Positions 8,976 to 15,987 of a DNA stretch of 64,000 nucleotides are shown piece by piece. The DNA is from JAVSMW01 sp032027005. GTDB lineage: Bacteria; Bacillota; Thermincolia; Thermincolales; UBA2595. Below the pieces are notes generated by a model. It worked only from the letters and a program-made list of their open reading frames with translations. It was not told where the DNA came from and searched no databases. Made by a program: the position numbers and the translations under genes. The stretch spans positions 123,020-187,019 of the forward strand of contig JAVSMW010000004.1 in assembly GCA_032027005.1 (NCBI GenBank). Reading direction: 5' to 3'. Position 1 is the first letter of the stretch. Every line of letters begins with the position of its first letter.

Positions 8976-9428
8976 TCACTTTCCTTGACAGTCCCGGCAG
9001 AAACCAAACAATTCAAAACGGTGACCGGTAATTTTAAAATTCTGCGGCCCCTCATTGTCAATAGCAACATGTTCCATAGGGCAGCCGGCAATTTCCCAGG
9101 TCCCGCCGCATCGTAAGCAAACCATATGATGATGATGCCCGTGCTTTCGGTTCAACTCATAACGGCTGCGGCCATCCCCAAAATCCAGCCGGTCAATAAT
9201 GTTCAGCTCTTCAAGAGTCGTTAAGTTACGGTAAACGGTATCAAAACTAAGGTTAGGAAAAACTTTTCGCAGCCTTTCAAATACTTCTTTTGCGCTTAAA
9301 TGAGTTCTGGCCCTGACCAGCACCTTTAAAATCTCCTTGCGCTGAGAAGTAAGCTTGCATTTTCTGGAAGATAACTCAGCCAGAATCTCTTCGAATATCA
9401 AAGCTTCGTCCTCCTCAATCAGAATCAT
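8976..9428 (-). CDS. Fur-family transcriptional regulator
   Basis: 150 residues. An N-terminal winged helix (residues 15-90, LTSQRKEILKVL ... LSFDTVYRNLTTLEE) is followed by the metal-binding dimerisation domain with HGHHHHMVCLRCGG and a C-terminal CRDC, the two CxxC pairs of the structural zinc site. The family includes Fur, Zur and PerR; which metal is sensed cannot be decided here. A consensus promoter precedes it at 9440-9468. A candidate Fur-type box lies before rarA at 27685. Confidence 0.9.
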   Translation of the reverse strand: MILIEEDEALIFEEILAELSSRKCKLTSQRKEILKVLVRARTHLSAKEVFERLRKVFPNLSFDTVYRNLTTLEELNIIDRLDFGDGRSRYELNRKHGHHHHMVCLRCGGTWEIAGCPMEHVAIDNEGPQNFKITGHRFELFGFCRDCQGK

Positions 9429-9439
9429 TCTTATTTTAA

Positions 9440-9468
9440 ATTGTAGTATATGTCGGCATCAATGTCAA
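9440..9468 (-). promoter_or_regulatory. Sigma-A promoter of the fur-family gene
   Basis: On the minus strand TTGACA (9463-9468), a 17-bp spacer and TACAAT (9440-9445) stand just before the start codon, giving a very short leader. Confidence 0.65.
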
Positions 9469-9576
9469 ATTTCCTATTAATCCAGTAATATCACTAGTAT
9501 GCCCAAAACCGCAAATTTCAACCTATTTCCAGCTGATTCACCCGGAGCGCGCCTTTCTATTCATTGGGTGTAGTAT

Positions 9577-9620
9577 AAAAAAAGCGACCGCAGTTTCACA
9601 TTATATGAACATAAGCGGTC
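9577..9620 (-). terminator. Terminator of the mtaB-mtaC-cobW-ramA operon
   Basis: GACCGC (9615-9620 side) pairs with GCGGTC, followed on the minus strand by seven T, 65 bp after the ramA-like stop. Confidence 0.65.
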
Positions 9621-9684
9621 TCAGGAGGTTTTGCGCCAAGCAAAACTGAGGAAAGAGGATAAAGTTAAGGTCAGGGATTAACCC

Positions 9685-11298
9685 TTATGACCAAACTTTT
9701 GCTAATATAAAAACCTTTTCGGGGCAGCTGACTTCACAACGCTTACAAGCTGTCCCGTTACAGCGGTCGGGGCGAAGAGTAATCCAGCGTTCCGGATCAA
9801 TATCCAGGGCCTTTTCAGGGCATTTTTCAACACAGCTCCGACAGCCGCTGCATCCCTCAAAGCGGAATGTATAAGGCAGACCTACCTGCTCAATATACAG
9901 CACTCCCTGTCGGCCCAAATCAGGGATATCTCTCGAGGCCAGTTGGACAATTTCCGGATTCCTTGTCGGAGCTATCAGTTCCGGAAGTTTGTAAATTTTA
10001 CTGAAACGATGATACTGTTCTGGCGGCATTCCCTCGCCCCACACAGATAATTCCAATAAATAGGCCCGTTCAAATATCTGTGATTCTCCAAACATACAAT
10101 GATCAGCCCTCAGCTGACTGACTAAAGCCTGCAGTGTTTCAAGCTTTCCAGGCTCCAGGACTATATCCCTGGCCAGGGCCAGTGAAGTATTGCCAACCTG
10201 ATAGATTTTTTCCGCTCCAGGCGGCACCAGCCCTACCTGCAGGGCCTTCCATGCATTAACATATGTCCCGGAGGCACCTGCCATGAAAGCTGTTTTAATA
10301 TCTTTAAGTTCAATCCCTGACTCTTTGGCTAAGGTAATAAAACCTGCTCTGATAGCCCCAATGGCCTTACCGGCTTCCACCATGTCCTGCTCATTAAACT
10401 CCACTTCCCGGCCCAGGTGAAGTTTTTTATCGGGTGTTGTAATCCGTGGCAGCCTAATCAGTTTAGCCTGAAGTCCTTCATATAGGATGGAGATTACTCC
10501 GGTTCCTGTGATACCGGTCGTTCTCACCTGACCCTTTTCAATTGTAGCAGGTGCTGTAAGGTCAACAAGGTCGCCGGCAAAACTCCTCATTTCCTCATTC
10601 AGCACTAAACACCGGAACCCCACTTTTTCAGCTTCAATATCATGTACTGCGCCCGGGGCAGCCAGCATACCATAGGCTATGTGCTGTCCTTCCAGGGCAG
10701 GACCGGCAGCGCAGGAACCGGTGATGATTTTATCACCAACTTTGAGAGCCATTTCAGCATTTGTTCCATAGTCTGTAACCAGGGCAATTTCCGCAGACTG
10801 CAAAAACCCTGATTTGACCATCATGGCCAGGGCATCAGCCCCAATTTCATGTTTAACTGCAGCCGGAATATACACCAAGGCAGATTCCGGCAGGTTTAGA
10901 CCGGAAATGGCGGCAGCTGCCAGTGTTTTAGCATCTCTTTTAGGTGGCTGAATGCCCAGCAGGCTTTTTTTCCTTTCTCCGGCATAAGCTAAATCCCTGA
11001 TTTCAATTCCTTCAAACAGTGACAGCTGGATGGGATTGCCGCAAACCGCCAGGCGGGTTATATCATCAGTATTTACATGGAGACATGCAATGACCTGATT
11101 AACAGTTTCAGTGACAATCCGATGGGCTATCTCCTGACCGACATCAATAGCAAAATTCAGATGGTCCATGACATTTGCTCCCGGCAGCGGGTGTCTGGCT
11201 GTAATGGCGGTAGAAATGATTTCCCCGGTCTCGAGTTCTATGGCCTGTCCCCGGAAACCGCTTGTGCCCAAATCAAGAGCAATTCCTATCAGCCCCAT
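9685..11298 (-). CDS. RamA-like corrinoid protein reductive activase (ASKHA ATPase plus ferredoxin)
   Basis: Reactivates corrinoid proteins whose Co(I) has been oxidised to Co(II), using ATP and low-potential electrons. Of 537 residues, most form the DUF4445/ASKHA domain of the RACo/RamA family (LGTSGFRG near the start, VTDYGTNAEMAL and AFMAGASGTYVN as nucleotide-fold motifs). The last 60 residues hold two [4Fe-4S] motifs, CSGCRSCVEKCP and CNGTACKRCEVSCP. The ferredoxin at the C-terminus matches methanogen RamA rather than the N-terminal [2Fe-2S] type of RACo. It is the last gene of the methanol operon, downstream of cobW. The SD AAGGAGG fixes the start. Confidence 0.88.
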   Translation of the reverse strand: MGLIGIALDLGTSGFRGQAIELETGEIISTAITARHPLPGANVMDHLNFAIDVGQEIAHRIVTETVNQVIACLHVNTDDITRLAVCGNPIQLSLFEGIEIRDLAYAGERKKSLLGIQPPKRDAKTLAAAAISGLNLPESALVYIPAAVKHEIGADALAMMVKSGFLQSAEIALVTDYGTNAEMALKVGDKIITGSCAAGPALEGQHIAYGMLAAPGAVHDIEAEKVGFRCLVLNEEMRSFAGDLVDLTAPATIEKGQVRTTGITGTGVISILYEGLQAKLIRLPRITTPDKKLHLGREVEFNEQDMVEAGKAIGAIRAGFITLAKESGIELKDIKTAFMAGASGTYVNAWKALQVGLVPPGAEKIYQVGNTSLALARDIVLEPGKLETLQALVSQLRADHCMFGESQIFERAYLLELSVWGEGMPPEQYHRFSKIYKLPELIAPTRNPEIVQLASRDIPDLGRQGVLYIEQVGLPYTFRFEGCSGCRSCVEKCPEKALDIDPERWITLRPDRCNGTACKRCEVSCPEKVFILAKVWS

Positions 11299-11327
11299 TT
11301 GCCATCCTCCTTAGAAATTTTTTCCGA

Positions 11328-12350
11328 TTATGCCTGGCATTTTTTAAATCCTTCCATCAATCCTCCTGTCAGCAGCCGTGTACCGATGACCATCACCTTA
11401 CTGACAGCAAACCCACGGTTTAACTCAAATTCACTAATTTCATCAGAAGCCAGATCCAGGCGCACCCATGAACCGCCGGTAATGTGAAAAATACCCTTGG
11501 CCCTGTCGATATCTCCGAAATCTCCGTTTTTCAGCCTGTCAAATAAGCCTTTCAGCTTTTCTAACTGAAAAATTCCGTCCGAACTGGTGCTGAACTGTTC
11601 ATAATCCTTGAGGGGCTCTTCGTGATTATGTTCGTGATGATGATTGTGATTGTGATGATGATTGTGATTGTGATGATGATCGTGATGCTTCTCATCGTGA
11701 GTTTCATGACAGTGATGCCTATGCTCTCCCCGATTCTGTTCCGCACTCTGGTGTTTTGCATTAATCCCCCAAAATACTGTTTTATCTAAAACCCGGCCAA
11801 AAGCAGTTAACTGGATTTGACCGGTGCTGTTAACATTTTTAATAAAGGCAATAATTTTATTTATCTCACTGAGGCTTACCTTGTCACATTTATTAATGAT
11901 GATGTATTCGGCCATTTGAACCTGGGTCTCAATAAATCCCCGGTTTTGTGACAAGAACCCTCCAAAAGTGCTGGCATCGATAACCACTGTTACCTTAATC
12001 TCATCAATATATTTTTCCAGGCTCAGGCTTCTCAGTATACCCAACAGGTTCTTGATGGTAGCAACACCTGTGGGCTCTATGATTAATCTGTCGGGATGAT
12101 ATGTTTCGGCAATAATCCGAATCTGATTCCGCAAATCAGCATTCAGGGTGCAGCAGATACACCCGTTGGGCAGTTCAACAACATCAGCCCCCTGGCCGCT
12201 CAGGATGTCACCGTCTATGCCGATTTCGCCAAATTCGTTGACGAGCACGGCGACTTTTTCACCTTTTCCCTTCTGTTCAAGGATATTCAACAGGAATGTA
12301 GTCTTACCTGCCCCCAGGAGACCGTTAATTACCTCAATTAACATGGTCAT
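11328..12350 (-). CDS. CobW/COG0523 metal-handling GTPase with His-rich loop
   Basis: GTPase of the G3E family that inserts or delivers metal. The 340-residue protein shows Walker A GLLGAGKTT (10-18), the metal-binding CICC (64-67), NKCD specificity motif (153-156) and a very histidine-rich stretch at 200-243. The C-terminal CobW domain ends near residue 335. Position between mtaC and the corrinoid activase points to service of the methanol system, either zinc for MtaB or cobalt for the corrinoid; this is inference. The repeated CAT/CAC codons make a DNA tandem-like tract at 11620-11720. Confidence 0.88.
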   Translation of the reverse strand: MTMLIEVINGLLGAGKTTFLLNILEQKGKGEKVAVLVNEFGEIGIDGDILSGQGADVVELPNGCICCTLNADLRNQIRIIAETYHPDRLIIEPTGVATIKNLLGILRSLSLEKYIDEIKVTVVIDASTFGGFLSQNRGFIETQVQMAEYIIINKCDKVSLSEINKIIAFIKNVNSTGQIQLTAFGRVLDKTVFWGINAKHQSAEQNRGEHRHHCHETHDEKHHDHHHNHNHHHNHNHHHEHNHEEPLKDYEQFSTSSDGIFQLEKLKGLFDRLKNGDFGDIDRAKGIFHITGGSWVRLDLASDEISEFELNRGFAVSKVMVIGTRLLTGGLMEGFKKCQA

Positions 12351-12415
12351 TTACCTGCCTTCTTAAGTATAGTTAACCCGGACCTGGGAAACCAGGCCCG
12401 GGTTAATTCAAATCA

Positions 12416-13165
12416 TTAACTGTTGTACTTCTCTCTCATTTGAGCCCAGTTCAGACCGTTAACAGCATCACTGGCCATGGCGGGAGCCTGAGAAGCATCT
12501 TTTCCGTAAACACCAAGATTATAGCCTGTCACATATTCCAGCGAAACAGCACCGCCGCCGCAGACAAAGGGGGTAGCAAAACCATCTTTGGTCAGGCGGT
12601 TGGAAATTCTTTCAAAAGCAGTCATTGTCGTGGTCATTAAAGCGGTTCCGGTCACTAATGCCGGATTGTACTTCTTCACAGCAGCGATGACGTCATCTAC
12701 CGGAACATCCTTGCCCAGGTCGACTACTTCATAGCCGTTAGCCCGTAGAAGGGCATTTACGATTTTCTGGCCCAGGTCATGGATATCACCTTCAGCTGTA
12801 TGAGTGATAACTGTTCCCTTCTTCTCCACAGCCTTGCCGAGCTTTTGCTCACAGATTTCCAAACCTGTCAGCATGGCATCTGAAGCCACAATGGCCTGGG
12901 GCAGATAATATTCACCTTCATCCCATAAACGGCTGACTTCATTCATGCCCTTAATTAAACCTTCGTTTATTATTACCATCGGATCCTTACTCTCAAGTGC
13001 TTCCTCGACAGCAGTAATGACTTCGTCACTGTCACCTTCCAAAACACACTGCAGAACTTTCTGAATCGCGGCATCTTTATTTGAAATCTTGACCCCTTTG
13101 GCTTCTCCGGCCCCAATCAGGTCATATCTGACAAATATATTCCCATAATTTGCCACTGTTGCCAT
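12416..13165 (-). CDS. mtaC: Methanol corrinoid protein
   Basis: Carries the methyl group on cobalt between MtaB and MtaA. 249 residues: an N-terminal helical cap domain (about 35-115) and a B12-binding Rossmann domain with EGDIHDLG, whose His129 is the lower cobalt ligand, then GTALMTTTM and CGGGAVS. The start follows AAAGGAGGGAC. It begins 53 bp after mtaB and is very likely cotranscribed from the sigma-54 promoter at 14722. It resembles the second copy at 15212 along the whole length, including the unusual first 15 residues (FVRYDL). Confidence 0.95.
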   Translation of the reverse strand: MATVANYGNIFVRYDLIGAGEAKGVKISNKDAAIQKVLQCVLEGDSDEVITAVEEALESKDPMVIINEGLIKGMNEVSRLWDEGEYYLPQAIVASDAMLTGLEICEQKLGKAVEKKGTVITHTAEGDIHDLGQKIVNALLRANGYEVVDLGKDVPVDDVIAAVKKYNPALVTGTALMTTTMTAFERISNRLTKDGFATPFVCGGGAVSLEYVTGYNLGVYGKDASQAPAMASDAVNGLNWAQMREKYNS

Positions 13166-13217
13166 TTTTGTCCCTCCTTTTAAATCTTTGGCCTCAAATC
13201 TACCAGAAAAACGTTTC

Positions 13218-14591
13218 TTACAGGCCGTAGTTACGCAGATTGAACCCCGGGATTAATTTTTTATAAATGTCATTACATTCGCTGATAAAATCTTCTTCTT
13301 TATCAGGCAGATCTTCAAGAGTCCGCATTGCTGATTCCAGCGACTCTTTTTCAAAGGCCGACATCTGCAGCTTGGTGTCACCGAGCATCAGTTCGCCGGC
13401 TCTCATAGCTGCCGCACGGGATCTGGCATAGTAAGAAGTGTTGTTTGAAACAATTGCTTTACCGATTTCAAAGGCGTTTTCCGGGCAAAGAATGAATCCA
13501 TGAGTATCACGATATTTATCGGACTGAACAAATAAACTCTGGAGCACTTTTTGCTGACCCATTTCAATAGCTGTGTTCATCAGAGCTACATCATAGCCCA
13601 GAATTTCTGTAAATACAGCCACTGTGGTGCCGCCAAACATATCGTGATATTCAACGGCTTCGTTACTCCACAGGTCACAGCAGGAGGCCACCAGGTTACC
13701 CAGCAAATCACTGTGTGCACATGCGCAGGTTTTACCTTCCATGGAAATGGGAACACCTGTAATTGCTTTGGTGATGACATCTTCATAACCACAGTCTTTG
13801 GTCGGGCCTTTGGCTCCCTGCTCATAGGCTACGAGACTGCGGCCTGCTGCAATGGCTCTGGTCAGGGCAGCAAAAGTATGAGGCACTGAACGATCCTGAT
13901 ATCCACCGGCCATAAACATGGCTACATTGGCCTGTGCACAGTTGGTGTCTCCACCGGGAGTGGCCCCGTATTTAGCTGCAATGTCTACAATTTTTTTCCA
14001 CATAAACTCCATATCGCGGCTGCCCAGAACACCGATGCCAAACAGAGTCCCACGGATATCCTGACGGACGATAGAGTAGTCGGAAATTTCCTTACCACCA
14101 ACAGACTCAATAGACAAGTTGTCAGCTCCGCCCTGGGCGCTGGCAACAAAAGTATCCAAAGCATTTTCCAGGGCAACGCAATCCCTGATATTTTCTTCAT
14201 CAGGTTTCCGGTAATCCGCAATTGTTGCTCTGATAGCACTCTTTAATCCATACTTGCGGAAATAATCTTCCATAATCCGTTTGGTCTCGGCGGCAATTTC
14301 CCCGCCCCAGTCAGGGTTTCTGGTCATTTGGTAAACGTGCTCTAACTCCACCTGAATGCCGGGAATTCCAATGCCTACACAGCGATCTAAAACATCAGTC
14401 ACCATTTTTTCATATTCTTTGACCAGGGATTTCTTGGTTGATTCTGTACCGGGTCTTGGGTGGGGAACCAATTCTGGATATACATATCCGCCCCCAACTG
14501 TAAAATCGCGTCCATACTTAACAGGGTATTTGGCTGTGCCAAAAATCATTTCAGCTGCATTTGCATACGCCATTTTGTCGTATTTCGGCAT
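13218..14591 (-). CDS. mtaB: Methanol:corrinoid methyltransferase
   Basis: Zinc enzyme that activates methanol and methylates the Co(I) corrinoid of MtaC. 457 residues, the usual length. The residues that correspond to the zinc ligands known in the Methanosarcina enzyme (Glu164, Cys220, Cys269 as I recall them) are present as Glu162 (SIESVGGKE), Cys218 (GGDTNCAQAN) and Cys267 (GPTKDCGYE). It is first in an mtaB-mtaC-cobW-ramA operon. A consensus sigma-54 promoter lies 131 bp upstream, so expression should depend on the neighbouring activator. Confidence 0.96.
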   Translation of the reverse strand: MPKYDKMAYANAAEMIFGTAKYPVKYGRDFTVGGGYVYPELVPHPRPGTESTKKSLVKEYEKMVTDVLDRCVGIGIPGIQVELEHVYQMTRNPDWGGEIAAETKRIMEDYFRKYGLKSAIRATIADYRKPDEENIRDCVALENALDTFVASAQGGADNLSIESVGGKEISDYSIVRQDIRGTLFGIGVLGSRDMEFMWKKIVDIAAKYGATPGGDTNCAQANVAMFMAGGYQDRSVPHTFAALTRAIAAGRSLVAYEQGAKGPTKDCGYEDVITKAITGVPISMEGKTCACAHSDLLGNLVASCCDLWSNEAVEYHDMFGGTTVAVFTEILGYDVALMNTAIEMGQQKVLQSLFVQSDKYRDTHGFILCPENAFEIGKAIVSNNTSYYARSRAAAMRAGELMLGDTKLQMSAFEKESLESAMRTLEDLPDKEEDFISECNDIYKKLIPGFNLRNYGL

Positions 14592-14671
14592 TTTGTCTAA
14601 CCTCCTTCTTGTTACTTAAAATTAATTCTTTGCTTCTTAACGCGCAAAATAATTCTTAATGTTCTCCCTCC

Positions 14672-14745
14672 TTCCGATGTTGTACTACAGAATCAGTACT
14701 CAACAGTTACAACTCTATAATGCAATTACTGTGCCAACATCGGAA
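14672..14745. repeat. 11-bp inverted repeat framing the mtaB promoter
   Basis: TTCCGATGTTG (14672-14682) and its perfect complement CAACATCGGAA (14735-14745) are 52 bp apart. The right arm overlaps the -24 element of the sigma-54 promoter. Confidence 0.7.
14722..14736 (-). promoter_or_regulatory. Sigma-54 promoter of mtaB
   Basis: The minus strand reads TGGCAC-N5-TTGC, an exact match to the -24/-12 consensus with correct spacing. Transcription would begin near 14710, leaving a leader of about 120 nt before mtaB. The sigma-54 activator gene lies 1.4 kb upstream. Confidence 0.85.
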
Positions 14746-14957
14746 GTTTCAGCTTGGTATTTCATCAAGACCCAGTAATCACTGATTTATCTGGTTTGCC
14801 TGTTTTTTGAGGCTATCATCGGGTATCATCCCAGACATACCTGCCCTCCTGTCAGGTGTTCCTTTTTGGAACGGCCAAAGCCAACAGTTTTTGGGAGTTG
14901 TCCAAAAACTTAATTAGAACAAGGTTTACCGGCCATTTTGGTAAATTGTTACATAAC

Positions 14958-14970
14958 GGCACAGTGTGCC
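14958..14970. promoter_or_regulatory. Candidate activator-binding palindrome
   Basis: GGCACAGTGTGCC is a palindrome with 6-bp arms, about 225 bp upstream of the sigma-54 promoter, a usual distance for an enhancer site. The rest of the 14592-15211 interval holds the promoter, a structured repeat and the mtaC2 terminator; no gene is seen. Confidence 0.4.
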
Positions 14971-14976
14971 AAAAAC

Positions 14977-15186
14977 TAGAAAGGCGCGCCTCGTTCAGTT
15001 CCATTGGCGCGCGCCTTTCTACCCTCCGGGTATCCATATCCGTAAGCAGCGAAGCTGCTAACGGCTATAGATGTCTACAAACCTTAGCCTTTTCCATTGC
15101 GGAGCTGTTGCCGCTTTAGCGGCTTACAGATCCGGCATGCCCCTTGCGGGTACAAATGTGGAAAAGATATATTTTCCTGTAGTAGA
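14977..15186. repeat. Structured dispersed repeat, copy A
   Basis: Begins with a hairpin (14980-14990 with 15006-15018) and ends near GTAGTA at 15184. It shares its hairpin loop, its CTTAGCC/CTCAGCCTTTTCC segment and its GGAAAAGAT...GTAGTA end with a shorter copy at 32803-32900. Copy A carries about 50 extra bases with a further hairpin (GCCGCTTTAGCGGC). Confidence 0.6.
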
Positions 15187-15217
15187 AAAAAGGCAATACA
15201 GTTGAACCGTATTACCC
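15186..15217 (-). terminator. mtaC2 terminator
   Basis: A stem of about 8 bp (15192-15199 with 15209-15216, one wobble) overlapping the stop codon is followed on the minus strand by six T. Confidence 0.65.
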
Positions 15218-15964
15218 GTTGTATTTGCGTCTGAGGCCCTGCCAAGTCATGCCTCGTACGGCATCTTCGGCCATTTTGGGAGCCTGGGAAGCCTCCTTGC
15301 CATATATGCCAAAATCAAAGCTTGTCATGAAAGAAAGGGTGACTCCTCCTCCTCCGCCGCAGGCAAAGGGAATGTTGATGCCTTCCCTGGTTAAAATTTC
15401 CGAAACTGTTTTAAAAACGCCCATCGTAGTGCTGAGTTGGGCAGTCCCGCAAAGAATATCCGGCTTATATTTTTTTACCGCTGCTATGACCTCCTGAGCC
15501 GGAACATCTTTACCCAGGTCGATAACTTCGAACCCATTTGCTCTCAGCAGGGCGTTAACAATTTTCTGCCCCAGGTCATGGATGTCACCTTCAGCTGTGT
15601 GGGTCATGGCCACTCCGCGTTTGCGCACATGGCACCCCAGCCTGTTTTCACAGATCTCCAGGCCGGCAAGCATTGTGTCAGAAGCCAGTAATGTTTGCGG
15701 CAGGTAATAAATTCCTTCATCCCAAAGTATGCTGACCTCTCTCATCCCGACTATCAGCCCGTTGTGAATTACATCAACAGGGTCATTCCCCAGAAGGGCT
15801 TCTTCAACTACTTCGGCGATATTTTCAATTTCACCCAGGATAACACACTCAATAACTTTTTGAATTTCCCGGTTGTCACCGGCATTTCTTTTGATGCTGT
15901 AGTAAGAACTCTCTGTCACCAGATCATAACGAACAAAAATACCCGAATAATCTTTAATGGGCAT
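15212..15964 (-). CDS. mtaC: Second methanol-type corrinoid protein
   Basis: 250 residues, colinear with the MtaC at 12416. It has the same cap domain and EGDIHDLG with His129, then GTAQLSTTM and CGGGGGVTLSF. Differences concentrate in the first 30 residues. It starts 23 bp after the sigma-54 activator stop, and a terminator overlaps its own stop, so it is expressed with the activator and not with mtaB. It could be a spare carrier for the same MtaB or serve another methyltransferase elsewhere. Confidence 0.92.
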   Translation of the reverse strand: MPIKDYSGIFVRYDLVTESSYYSIKRNAGDNREIQKVIECVILGEIENIAEVVEEALLGNDPVDVIHNGLIVGMREVSILWDEGIYYLPQTLLASDTMLAGLEICENRLGCHVRKRGVAMTHTAEGDIHDLGQKIVNALLRANGFEVIDLGKDVPAQEVIAAVKKYKPDILCGTAQLSTTMGVFKTVSEILTREGINIPFACGGGGGVTLSFMTSFDFGIYGKEASQAPKMAEDAVRGMTWQGLRRKYNG

Positions 15965-15987
15965 GAAATGGTTCCTCCCATCATCTC

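Noticed and set aside
11620..11720. Short tandem DNA repeat, considered as a regulatory array or CRISPR-like
   Set aside because: It is coding sequence for the poly-histidine loop; no spacers. No CRISPR array was found in the window.
11561..11761. ORF with ITIIITITIII repeats
   Set aside because: It is the out-of-frame shadow of the histidine codon tract in the CobW gene.
14852..15119. ORFs on both strands in the mtaB-mtaC2 gap
   Set aside because: They cross the structured repeat, have no ribosome binding site and no recognisable protein features.
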